Source: Alkalibaculum sporogenes
Lineage (GTDB): Bacteria > Bacillota > Clostridia > Eubacteriales > Alkalibacteraceae
Length of the DNA: 64,000 bases
Reading direction: 5' to 3'
Assembly: GCF_009362815.1 (NCBI RefSeq)
Contig: NZ_WHNX01000001.1
Coordinates: 163,952-227,951, forward strand
In this document: positions 55,440 through 63,897 of the stretch, piece by piece
Layout: each line of letters opens with the position of its first letter
Position numbering within the stretch: the stretch's first letter is position 1
Translations under genes and position numbers: made by a program
The notes under the pieces: generated by a model
What the model saw: the letters and a program-made list of their open reading frames with translations, nothing else
What the model was told of the DNA's origin: nothing
Database searches by the model: none

Positions 55440-56457
55440 TAATAATACAAGTGAAGGCTTTTTGGGCCTTGACTTTAAGAGTATAGGTACTAAAATATTG
55501 ACTACATATTATCCCTTGTTAATTTTGATATTATTACTAATTGTAGCATCAATCATTTCTCCTATATTTTTAACATCCGGTAACCTTGCAAATTTACTAA
55601 GGCAACAGGTTACATATATGATTATAGCAATTGGTGTTTTAATGGTTATGTTAACAGGCGGTATAGATTTATCAGTAAGTTCGATGGCAGGAATTAGCAG
55701 TATAATGGTTGCTTATTCTCTTCAAACATGGGGATTAGGGACTAGTTCAGCTGGTCTTCTACTTGCTATAATTATTGGTATTGGGTCTGCATTTGGTATT
55801 GGTTTATTAAATGGATTTTTAGTGTCTATTGTTAAAGTTCCTGCAATTATAACGACTCTCGCAACTATGATGGCTTTTCAAGGTGTAGGATTTATGATAA
55901 CGAAGGGATCTACAATTCTACTAGCTACTAAAGATACTGGAAACAGTATTCTAATAAAATTTGGAGAGCATGGAGATCCTTTACTAGGAATTCCTTACCC
56001 TATTTATGTAGCAGTATTCGTAGTAGTACTATTTTTGTTAATAATGAAATACACAACGTTTGGTAGGCTACTTATATCTACAGGGAGTAATGAAGCAGCC
56101 GTAAGACTTTCGGGAATAAATACTAAAAAATATATTTTTTGGTCATATGGTATTAGTGGAATTCTAAGTGGTGTTGCTGGAGTTATTATAACTGCAAGAA
56201 CAGCAACAGCAACAGCACTCACCGCATCAGTAGACTATAATATGACAACGATTGCAGCTGTTATAATAGGTGGAACAAGTTTACTAGGAGGTGAAGGATC
56301 TGTAGGATTTACTGTAGTAGGTGTTTTCATCATTGCAGTGATCGGTAATATTATGAATCTAATTAATTTGCCTACTTATCCCCAGATGGTAGTAAAAGCG
56401 GCAATTATTATAATTGCAGTCTTGTTGAAAGGGTTAACCTCTAAGAAATCACATTAA
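55420..56457 (+). CDS. Sugar-type ABC importer permease (RbsC-like)
   Basis: 345 residues from ATG 55420 (GGGGGT eight bases upstream). About eight to ten membrane segments are visible, with the CUT2 marks YMIIAIGVLMVMLTGGIDLS (residues about 66-85), AGISSIMVAYSL, INGFLV-like GLLNGFLVSIVKVPAIITTL and the coupling loop STGSNEAAVRLSGINTKKYI. GGTSLLGGEGSVG is the typical late loop. It works with the upstream ATPase and downstream binding protein. Substrate not readable. Confidence 0.9.
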   Translation: MNQSKIDNNTSEGFLGLDFKSIGTKILTTYYPLLILILLLIVASIISPIFLTSGNLANLLRQQVTYMIIAIGVLMVMLTGGIDLSVSSMAGISSIMVAYSLQTWGLGTSSAGLLLAIIIGIGSAFGIGLLNGFLVSIVKVPAIITTLATMMAFQGVGFMITKGSTILLATKDTGNSILIKFGEHGDPLLGIPYPIYVAVFVVVLFLLIMKYTTFGRLLISTGSNEAAVRLSGINTKKYIFWSYGISGILSGVAGVIITARTATATALTASVDYNMTTIAAVIIGGTSLLGGEGSVGFTVVGVFIIAVIGNIMNLINLPTYPQMVVKAAIIIIAVLLKGLTSKKSH

Positions 56458-56530
56458 TGATAGTTTAAATTGGTTATATAATCTGGGACTTTACCCAGAA
56501 AATATAAAAAAGTTAAAAGGGGGAAAGAAC

Positions 56531-57853
56531 ATGAAGAGAAGTAAATTTAAGGTTTTGGCTTTGCTCACGGTTATTGCTATGGTTGGTTCGTTTTTTATGG
56601 GATGTGGAAATAGTGAAGAAGGTAAAGACACAGAAAAAGAAGCGAGTGGAGAGGTAATAGGAGCATATCAACAATTAATGGAAAAAGAGGACAGACTTCC
56701 ATTATCAGGATTGCAGCCTCTAAAATTGGAAGATAGGACTGATGTTGATAAAGCATTGCCTGTTGAAAAAAAAGAGAAAGTTGTAATTGGCTGGGCAGGA
56801 GCTTTCTTAGGTAGTTCTTTTTTCGAGGAAATGATAAACTCAGCAAATTTGGCAGCAGATAAGTATGGTTACACACTTAATTTTCAAAATGCTAATTTTG
56901 ATCTGCAAAGTCAGCTTACACAAGTAGAAACTTTTGTATCTCAAGGTGTTGACATAATTGTATTAAATGCAGTTGAAATAGATTCTTCAGTTGCAGCTAT
57001 AAGGAGAGCGGTTTCAGAAGGAATACCTGTAATTGTTACTGGACCGAGACAAGCTTCAGACGATTATCCTGTTGTCACTACTGTGCTTTCAGGCAGTTTC
57101 AATTCAGGATTTGCAGTAGGGGAACAAGCGGCTAAAGAACTTTTTGAAAAAGACGGAGAGCCTCTTAAAGTAGGATTGGCCTTAAGCATGATGGATAGTG
57201 CAGATGCTCAAAGTAGACCTACAGGTTTCATTGCAGGATATTTGTATGAAAGTGCAAATAAAGGGGGGACTCCATATAAAGATAAGTGGGAAGCGACTCT
57301 AGCGGCTTATGATATATGGATTACAATTCGAGATCAAGGTAAATTCTTAGATACAGGAATGGGCCTAGAATTTGTTGGGTACGGTACTGGGGAAGCAACA
57401 GATGCAGCAGCAGGACAAATTGCATCCTCTGATTTGCTTACTGCTAATCCTGACATGGATATTCTATTTGTTGAGACTGACTCTATGCTTCCAGGTGTTT
57501 TTACAGAAGTTAGACAGCATAATCTTGTGCCAGGAGATGACGTTCTGCTAATATGTGCTGCTGACGGAACTAGAGAGGCATTAAAGTATATTAAAGAAGG
57601 AGTATTGTACTCGACAGCAACAAATATTCCATCATATAATGGTGAAAAAATTGTTGATTTAATCAACAGAATGTTTGCAGAAGGTTTTGATGCCAACAAT
57701 TTACCTGCTAACTCATTTACACCTACAATGTCAATTCATGCGGGAAATGTTGACGAATACTATGATGAAAATTCACCATTTGCGAAGGCAGGTCCATGGG
57801 ATATTCAGACGACTGAGGAATACAATGAATTTAATGCTCAGTATTTAGATTAA
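56531..57853 (+). CDS. Sugar-type ABC importer substrate-binding lipoprotein
   Basis: 440 residues; AAAGGGGGAAAG precedes ATG 56531. The signal peptide ends in a lipobox (VGSFFMGC, lipidation at the cysteine near residue 25). A linker of about 60 residues is followed by a type 1 periplasmic-binding fold: KVVIGWAGAFLGSSFFEEMI, SQLTQVETFVSQGVDIIVLN, GIPVIVTGPR, SGFAVGEQAAKELF and DVLLICAADGTREALKYIKEG. At 440 residues it is longer than ribose- or galactose-binding proteins, mainly through the linker and the inserted YLYESANKGGTPYKDKWEAT stretch. That suggests an unusual, perhaps larger or methylated, sugar-like ligand. It is the last gene of the importer operon. Confidence 0.88.
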   Translation: MKRSKFKVLALLTVIAMVGSFFMGCGNSEEGKDTEKEASGEVIGAYQQLMEKEDRLPLSGLQPLKLEDRTDVDKALPVEKKEKVVIGWAGAFLGSSFFEEMINSANLAADKYGYTLNFQNANFDLQSQLTQVETFVSQGVDIIVLNAVEIDSSVAAIRRAVSEGIPVIVTGPRQASDDYPVVTTVLSGSFNSGFAVGEQAAKELFEKDGEPLKVGLALSMMDSADAQSRPTGFIAGYLYESANKGGTPYKDKWEATLAAYDIWITIRDQGKFLDTGMGLEFVGYGTGEATDAAAGQIASSDLLTANPDMDILFVETDSMLPGVFTEVRQHNLVPGDDVLLICAADGTREALKYIKEGVLYSTATNIPSYNGEKIVDLINRMFAEGFDANNLPANSFTPTMSIHAGNVDEYYDENSPFAKAGPWDIQTTEEYNEFNAQYLD

Positions 57854-57895
57854 TGCTGACTAAGGATTATGAGTGACAATTAAATAATAAGTACG

Positions 57896-57935
57896 AAGAT
57901 AATGTTCTAGGATTTACTTCTTAGAGCATTATCTT
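57896..57935 (+). terminator. Rho-independent terminator of the importer operon
   Basis: AAGATAATGTTCTA (57896-57909) pairs with TAGAGCATTATCTT (57922-57935) with one mismatch, followed by TATTTTATC. Confidence 0.75.
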
Positions 57936-57950
57936 TATTTTATCATAGGA

Positions 57951-58023
57951 AAGTTAGACTAGCTTGCTGAGGTTTAAAATTTGGTATAATACTTGAATAA
58001 CATGTGGAAGACGCTTTTATTGT
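57951..58023 (+). repeat. Duplicated intergenic element, copy A
   Basis: A block that includes GACTAGCTTG, ATACTTGAATAAC and AGACGCT recurs in the same order at 62622-62695. It contains TATAAT (57985-57990) and sits 183 bp before the chemoreceptor-like gene. Function unknown; a shared promoter or regulatory element is possible. Confidence 0.6.
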
Positions 58024-58205
58024 ATAGGCTATACTTAATGGGTGGTTGATATCATATAGTATATTACAATTGAGATTAAATTGACTTGTGTTGAAAATAC
58101 TAATATAATTACTTTAAAATGTTTAGAATTATACCGATATATTATATATCAACAATAAAGAAGACATATACAATAGTATCGTTAATAGTCTATGGAGGGT
58201 AAAAA

Positions 58206-59030
58206 ATGAATAATGATTTACAAATGAAAGCTTTTGAGAAATTAGTAGGTGTTATGAGTGAATTACTACAAGAGGAATTAGATATTGCAGTATATTTAAC
58301 AGATACTGAAAAATGTATAACCTACTATCCAAGTGAGTCAATCGATGCAGGGGTAAGAAAAGGTGATATAATTCGAGAAGAGGAACCTATCTATGATGTT
58401 ATACATAATAAGAGTATTATAAATAATATCGTACCAAAAGAAGTCTTTGGATTTGCTTTTCAAGGAATAGGAAAACCAATATTAGATGATGAAGGAAATG
58501 TAATAGGAGCTTTAGCCTTAGCAAGAAGTATAGAAAAAGATATACAAATTGCGGAAGCCTCAGAAGATTTATTTTCCGTGTTAGAAGAAATTAGCGCCAG
58601 TATACAGGAAATTTCATCTAAGGCACTTAATCTTACTAATTATCTGTCAAATATTGTGCAACTTTCTGAAGAAACGAACAATACAATTGGTAAAGCTGGA
58701 TCTATAATAGAGGGTATTACAGCAATATCATCACAGTCAAATCTTCTTGCATTAAATGCGGCCATTGAAGGGGCGCGAGCTGGAGAAGAAGGTAAAGGTT
58801 TTTCAGTAGTAGCTGCTGAAATGAGGAAACTGTCAAATTTAAGTAATGAGTCAGCACAGGAAGTATCTAAAATGCTTAATGGAATGAAAAAGTCTATTGA
58901 AAATATATCCAAAGAGATATCAACAATTTCGGAGGATTCCAAAACTCAAGTGGAAACCACATCACAGATTTCTATTGCAATTGAAGAAGTAACAAAATCA
59001 TCTGAAAAGCTTGTGAATCTAACAAAATAG
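58206..59030 (+). CDS. Soluble methyl-accepting chemotaxis-like signalling protein
   Basis: 274 residues; GGAGGGT lies ahead of ATG 58206. No membrane segment is present. Residues 1-115 form a PAS/sCache-like sensor ([48 protein letters not shown]). Residues about 130-274 are a shortened MCP signalling domain with the conserved hairpin tip [20 protein letters not shown] then [12 protein letters not shown]. Most of the long methylation helices of a full MCP are missing. Such small soluble receptors occur beside catabolic genes in Clostridia and may signal substrate to regulators rather than to flagella. It forms a single unit between the importer and the symporter genes. Confidence 0.85.
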   Translation: MNNDLQMKAFEKLVGVMSELLQEELDIAVYLTDTEKCITYYPSESIDAGVRKGDIIREEEPIYDVIHNKSIINNIVPKEVFGFAFQGIGKPILDDEGNVIGALALARSIEKDIQIAEASEDLFSVLEEISASIQEISSKALNLTNYLSNIVQLSEETNNTIGKAGSIIEGITAISSQSNLLALNAAIEGARAGEEGKGFSVVAAEMRKLSNLSNESAQEVSKMLNGMKKSIENISKEISTISEDSKTQVETTSQISIAIEEVTKSSEKLVNLTK

Positions 59031-59114
59031 TAAATAGCATGAGTTAAAAGGTAGTAGTATATCACGATTGTAGATACTACTAATAAACTATTTTCTTAAA
59101 GGCTTTTTAAACTT

Positions 59115-59145
59115 AAAGGAAGCAGCTCTTTGAGTAGCTTCCTTT
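59115..59145. terminator. Rho-independent terminator
   Basis: AAAGGAAGC (59115-59123) pairs with GCTTCCTTT (59137-59145). A second stem GGTGCTGGT (59171-59179) with ACCAACACC (59186-59194) follows and, read on the minus strand, can end the convergent symporter gene. Confidence 0.7.
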
Positions 59146-59234
59146 AAACTTATATATTTTTTACGATAAAGGTGCTGGTTACAATACCAACACCATGTAT
59201 TATATAATTATTAAATTGTGATATCTAATATTGA

Positions 59235-60593
59235 TTATGCTTTTCTTTCTTCTAAGTCACTCATTATTTGAGGCATATCTTTTTGTAGTTTAGAAAGGTT
59301 GAATAAACATATAACTGCAAGTAAGGAAGCTATTGCAGATAACCAAGTAAAAGTGAATGTTATAGCACTTATTGCTGATGCAGTTTGTGTGGCTGCACCG
59401 CCAACATATCCACCTACTCCCAACATTATGGACACTAATGCACCACCAAGGCCTAATCCTATTTTTTGACCCATACTTGTTCCACTAAATATCAAACCTT
59501 CTGTACGAACACCTGTTTTCCATTCGCCATATTCTACTACATCACTTGTAAAAGCAAGACGTGTACCTAGCATTGCAGCTGGTCCTGCACCTCTGAAACC
59601 AGATGCTACCATTAAAAGGGGTACGGATATTGGATTGATTAAAGGAAGTAGTCCCCCTATAATTTGAAGAACCATACCTAATGTTGCTGTCATGCCTTTT
59701 CCAATTTTTTGTGAGAGTGGAGCTAAGATTAAGACTGCAATAAACATTGCAAAGAAAAGTAGTGACATAAACGGGCCCATTAAGTCTGGATCATTTACCA
59801 CCCATATCATATAATAGATATTGACTGCCATAAGCGCTGGGAAAAGCCAAGAAGAAACTTGAAGTAAAGTAACCCAAACCCAGTATTTATTTGAAAAAAG
59901 TACTTTGAAACCTTCTCCGAGTGTGAGTTTTTTGTCAGATTTACTGGTAGTCGGTACTACTCTTTCTCTTGTACCTCTAAATGTAATAAGCATAGTAAAT
60001 CCTGCTATAATTGATAGTAATCCGAAAAATTTAAAGTATCCTGGACCACCATCGCCAAATGCGGCAATACCTTTTACTGCATATAAATTACCGATAACTG
60101 CTATAGCACTGGCAAAAGCTTGTCCAACCATGTTTAATCTCAAACGTTCTTTAGAACTAGAAGTCATTAAAGAGGTAAGTGTTTGTAAGGGAATTGCACA
60201 AGCAGTAGAAAAGAATAATGCTACAGCATTATATATAATAAATGCATATATTATTTTTCCGGTCATACTAATATTAGGTACATAGAAAAGTGCTACCATT
60301 GATAAGATGGAAGGCACAGCCATCCACAAAAGCCAAGGTCTTGCTTTACCATGTTTACTTTTTGTCTTATCTATTAAAAAACCTATAATAATATCAGTTA
60401 CACCATCAAAAATACGAGAAACTAAAAAAATCATAGCTACAGCGCCAAGGGGGATTAACGCAATATCTGTCCAAAAATATGAAATATAATTTGCTGAAAT
60501 TGCTCCAAGTTGTAAACCTAAGTAACCGATACTAAAAGCCAACAACTCTTTGGTGCTAACTTTACCTGATGACATTAATTTCGAATTTTCCAT
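59235..60593 (-). CDS. GPH-family (sugar:cation type) MFS symporter
   Basis: 452 residues with twelve hydrophobic segments. The start VSTKELLAFSIGYLGLQLGA and the loop VSRIFDGVTDIIIGFLIDKTKSKHGKARPWLLW are hallmarks of the glycoside-pentoside-hexuronide:cation symporters (MelB, XylP, GusB type). RTEGLIFSGTSMGQKIGLGL near residue 370 is the second family signature. It likely brings in a glycoside or related compound with Na+ or H+. It is encoded opposite to the ABC importer, with the chemoreceptor-like gene between. Upstream sequence to 61305 holds an MFS gene remnant and a hairpin. Confidence 0.9.
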   Translation of the reverse strand: MENSKLMSSGKVSTKELLAFSIGYLGLQLGAISANYISYFWTDIALIPLGAVAMIFLVSRIFDGVTDIIIGFLIDKTKSKHGKARPWLLWMAVPSILSMVALFYVPNISMTGKIIYAFIIYNAVALFFSTACAIPLQTLTSLMTSSSKERLRLNMVGQAFASAIAVIGNLYAVKGIAAFGDGGPGYFKFFGLLSIIAGFTMLITFRGTRERVVPTTSKSDKKLTLGEGFKVLFSNKYWVWVTLLQVSSWLFPALMAVNIYYMIWVVNDPDLMGPFMSLLFFAMFIAVLILAPLSQKIGKGMTATLGMVLQIIGGLLPLINPISVPLLMVASGFRGAGPAAMLGTRLAFTSDVVEYGEWKTGVRTEGLIFSGTSMGQKIGLGLGGALVSIMLGVGGYVGGAATQTASAISAITFTFTWLSAIASLLAVICLFNLSKLQKDMPQIMSDLEERKA

Positions 60594-61005
60594 TTATTTC
60601 TCCCTTCAAAATTAGTTAAATCGATAAAATATCTAACTATAATAATAAACCTGTTTATAATTGAGTAATAATCACCACCTCTTTTTAATACTTTTATTTC
60701 TTCTGTCTTTACTCTACTACGCGATTATGCTAGTACATTTTATAGTAGTAAAATAGCAAATTCTTTACAGTAACTAGTTTATATAAAAAATTAATAAGTC
60801 ATTTGATAATCGCACATAATATTATAAAAACAAGTTAATGTATAATATATATTATATATTCTCATACTTTATTACACTATGTCAAACATTATTTGTAATA
60901 AAAGCGTAAATTATTAATTGAGCACCTAACGAGCATTAGTTTCAATTAGTAATGGTTTGCAAAACTGTTTGACGGATAAAGCATGGTTACTCATTAATAG
61001 AAACA

Positions 61006-61150
61006 AACTATGACAATTAATGCTATGAATAGGGCTTCAGGAGCTTCAACACTAGCGTATCAATATATGTGTCAGTGAAAGGTATAGGTCAGTATTTTTC
61101 TCCTGCTATAACTGGTGCGTTAGGTTTGACACTTGGAGTAGGTGCTTGGA
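61006..61150 (+). pseudogene. MFS transporter gene fragment
   Basis: This stretch is nearly the same as 12023-12182 inside the MFS gene at 11100-12272 (shared runs such as AACTATGACAATTAATG and TTGACACTTGGAGTAGG-like), with a deletion of about 13 bp and several changes. It has neither end of the gene. It records a past duplication or recombination between the two regions. The rest of 60594-61305 shows only the hairpin at 61223-61263 and no gene. Confidence 0.75.
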
Positions 61151-61222
61151 ATTAGAAGCTGCTGACACGAGGGGAAATTTATGGAGAGAAAACGAGCTAA
61201 GGGGATGAATAACATACGACTT

Positions 61223-61263
61223 AAAGCCAAGAGAAAAAGGTGAAGCATATTTCCCTTGGCTTT
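61223..61263 (-). terminator. Terminator-like hairpin
   Basis: AAAGCCAAG (61223-61231) pairs with CTTGGCTTT (61255-61263), about 43 bp beyond the end of the minus-strand URO-D gene. Confidence 0.5.
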
Positions 61264-61305
61264 GTAGAGGATTACATGTTTGAAATAACATCAATCTCAT
61301 TGTTT

Positions 61306-62400
61306 TTATTCTTGGAAAGACACTTCTTGACTCAAAATAGTTCTTGATTGCTTATATAGTTCCTCTCTGTAAGGAAGTGTTAATACACTAGCTCCATATA
61401 AACTCAAGAATGAAGATTTACCTGGTATACAGACTTGCTCTGCAAATTCTTTAGCATAAGCTCTTTGTTCTTCTTCACTAGTTGTTGCTGGGTCGTATTG
61501 TTTAGGAATGACTCCAAGGCAAATTTTGTCGCCATAATCTTCAAAAAGCTTCATTGTATCATTCATATCTTGAGGAGTCCAAGAATCCCATCCTGCGTCG
61601 ATAAAACATTGTATCCTTGATTCTATGTGACCACAACTATGTAAGTCTGCATAAAGTCCTTTCGAATGAATATGGTCGGTTAGTTTCTTCATATAAGGTA
61701 CTATCATTTCTTGACCTGTAGCTTGTGAGAAGAAAGGAGACCGTTGTGAACCCCAGTCGTCATGGACCGTTATTCCATCAATATTATTATAATATTCTAC
61801 GAATTTATCAACAATTCTACAAGCTAGGTCAGTTGTTGCTTCAAAAAGTTCTTTTACTGCATCCTTTTGATCATCGTCAATGAGAGCTTCAGCAGCTCCT
61901 TCAAAGCCCATAAAGGATATTAGACGTTCAAACCACCATCCATTGATTTGCCATGCGTTGTTAAATTTATCATTATTTAGAAATGTGTCATTATTTGCTT
62001 TTGCACTGCCTGCCCAATCCCAACTATCAATATCAGGGAATTTTATAACTTCTTTCCAATCATTAGCATCTATAAGAAGGTGGTTGCCTGGTCTCACCAT
62101 AGACCCAGTTGTGGAAGGCACATATTCCCAAGGAATACCAAACATATCAATACCATCTTGAGGAGGCATCATGTTTGCTTCAATAACAAAAGCTCGTGCT
62201 ATGTTATCGGGGATAACACTTGGGCAGAAAAGGAAAGTTTCTATTCCTGCACACTCCCATACTGGCTCTTTTTCCAATGTGCGTTTAAAGTTTTCTCGCA
62301 AGCTAATGGGGAAGTCATAGATAGGATTTGTGTTACCAAAAAAATTAGGTTCTTCACGTACTACTTTTAGTTCTTTTGGATCAAAAGGTGTTTTTTTCAT
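61306..62400 (-). CDS. URO-D superfamily methyltransferase-like protein with intact HxCG motif
   Basis: 364 residues from the ATG at 62400, which has TTAGGAGTG at good spacing; a longer frame to 62475 is rejected. GITVHDDWGSQRSPFF is the HDDWG strand shared with the other methyltransferase-like members. LYADLHSCGHIESRIQ keeps the H-x-C-G motif that binds zinc in MtaA/CmuA-type methyltransferases, the only one of five paralogues in this window to do so. The protein therefore most likely activates or accepts a methyl group through zinc-bound thiol chemistry. Its partner may be the corrinoid protein at the right edge. Substrate unknown. Confidence 0.82.
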   Translation of the reverse strand: MKKTPFDPKELKVVREEPNFFGNTNPIYDFPISLRENFKRTLEKEPVWECAGIETFLFCPSVIPDNIARAFVIEANMMPPQDGIDMFGIPWEYVPSTTGSMVRPGNHLLIDANDWKEVIKFPDIDSWDWAGSAKANNDTFLNNDKFNNAWQINGWWFERLISFMGFEGAAEALIDDDQKDAVKELFEATTDLACRIVDKFVEYYNNIDGITVHDDWGSQRSPFFSQATGQEMIVPYMKKLTDHIHSKGLYADLHSCGHIESRIQCFIDAGWDSWTPQDMNDTMKLFEDYGDKICLGVIPKQYDPATTSEEEQRAYAKEFAEQVCIPGKSSFLSLYGASVLTLPYREELYKQSRTILSQEVSFQE

Positions 62401-62621
62401 TTCTTTCTCACTCCTAAACAATATTTTTTTATACTTTGCTACTGGAGAGCTATTGTAATTGACGTCATCTATCACTTAATTAGTAAAAAAAGTTCTCCAT
62501 GATACAATAATGACTTTTTAGCATATAATTGTATCGTAGTTATATTTTATAATATTGTTAACAATATTACAATTACAAATTAGTGTATAATTAATATTTA
62601 TATTAATTTATTTTATAATGG

Positions 62622-62695
62622 GTAGTTGGACTAGCTTGAGGAGGTTCAAGTTTTGATATCATACTTGAATAACGAGTCACAGACGCTATTCTTAT
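62622..62695 (+). repeat. Duplicated intergenic element, copy B
   Basis: Same element as 57951-58023. It lies in the gap between two minus-strand URO-D genes, 220-295 bp upstream of the start at 62400 but in opposite orientation to it. Confidence 0.6.
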
Positions 62696-62844
62696 TCAAA
62701 ATTGTTTAATAGTGATATATAGGTAGTAGATTTAGCAGATAATTAAAGTAGAAAAAAAACATAAAGGGAATTAAATAATTGCTTTTTTATGAGGTTTATA
62801 ATCGAGTTTTTAATAGGGTAGGTAACTCTCTGTCATTTAAAAAA

Positions 62845-62877
62845 CCTTTTAGATTAATTAATCATTAATCTAAAAGG
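62845..62877 (-). terminator. Rho-independent terminator
   Basis: CCTTTTAGATTAAT (62845-62858) pairs perfectly with ATTAATCTAAAAGG (62864-62877); on the minus strand it is followed by TTTTTTAAATG. It ends the 62889-63866 gene. The 62401-62888 interval otherwise holds the duplicated element only. Confidence 0.8.
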
Positions 62878-62888
62878 CATTGTCATGT

Positions 62889-63866
62889 TTAGAACATTTC
62901 TTTACTCATTCTATCAATACATGCAGTTGTTTCTGCATATACTCCAGGGAATGAATCCATAGGTAAACCTGAAGTCAAACACGGAATAAAATATTTTTTC
63001 CCATTGGTTTTGCATGCTTCTTCAACATGCTTCGCACAATTTTCAGGAGTCCAGGCAGGAAAATCAATCAAACCACTATGAAGTCCTCCCATAAAGGTGA
63101 TTTTTCCACCATATTCTTTTATAAGTTCAGGAATATTGTTTGTGTTCATTACACCTTGCCAGATATCAACTCCCATTTCAATCATAAAAGGAACCAAGTT
63201 AGCGGCATAAGAATCACTGTGGTGAACAACTAATTCAACACCATTGGCTTTATAGAAATCGTATATCTTCTTATAAGCTGGTAAAAAGAACTCCTCAAAC
63301 ATGTCAGGTGATACGAAAGAGCTTATTTGGCTACCCCAATCATCATGATGGAAAATTGCATCGGGATGGATTTTTTCAATCACAATTTTTGCAAATTCTA
63401 GTTCGCGTTGAGTAAGAGCTTCAATTAACTCATGCATAGATTCAGGTTCTTCATATAAAGCCATTAATGCATTTTCTACTCCCATGAGGTGATGAGTCAT
63501 TTCAAAGATACCAGGGGCATAGAATGGTGCGACATATTCTTCGTTACGATCAACAGAATTGGCATGTTCAATAGCTGCAGCCCATGCTTCATCTGAAGTT
63601 GGAATAGGGGGTGTTGTCACATATTTTTTCCAATTTGTGATATCCTTCAAAACAGTGTGTTCCTCGTCATGTACTGGAAACTGGCCTAGCTGGCCTTCTG
63701 GCCATTGCCATGTGATACCCCATTGATCTTTCCATGTTTCTCCATATCTAAATTCAACGCCTAAAGGTATTTCCATGATAATATTTAAAAACTCATATTG
63801 ATTGACGAACCGGTCTGGATTTCCACCTTTCATTACTTCAGCTAAATTCTGTCTCTTAGTTAACAT
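62889..63866 (-). CDS. URO-D superfamily methyltransferase-like protein (HHSD subtype)
   Basis: 325 residues; AAGGAGGC lies seven to eight bases before ATG 63866 (minus). It is a close paralogue of 52460-53461: both start MLTKRQNL, contain FHHDDWGS and VHHSDS, and share DMFEEFxxPAYKKIYxFYKANGVEL. The HxC cysteine is replaced by aspartate. It directly follows a corrinoid-protein gene (31-bp gap), which is the best evidence in the window that this subtype works with a cobalamin protein as methyl acceptor. Methoxylated or otherwise methylated compounds are likely substrates by analogy with O-demethylase systems. Confidence 0.85.
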   Translation of the reverse strand: MLTKRQNLAEVMKGGNPDRFVNQYEFLNIIMEIPLGVEFRYGETWKDQWGITWQWPEGQLGQFPVHDEEHTVLKDITNWKKYVTTPPIPTSDEAWAAAIEHANSVDRNEEYVAPFYAPGIFEMTHHLMGVENALMALYEEPESMHELIEALTQRELEFAKIVIEKIHPDAIFHHDDWGSQISSFVSPDMFEEFFLPAYKKIYDFYKANGVELVVHHSDSYAANLVPFMIEMGVDIWQGVMNTNNIPELIKEYGGKITFMGGLHSGLIDFPAWTPENCAKHVEEACKTNGKKYFIPCLTSGLPMDSFPGVYAETTACIDRMSKEMF

Positions 63867-63897
63867 ATATCAATGCCTCCTTATATTTAGGTATGTT

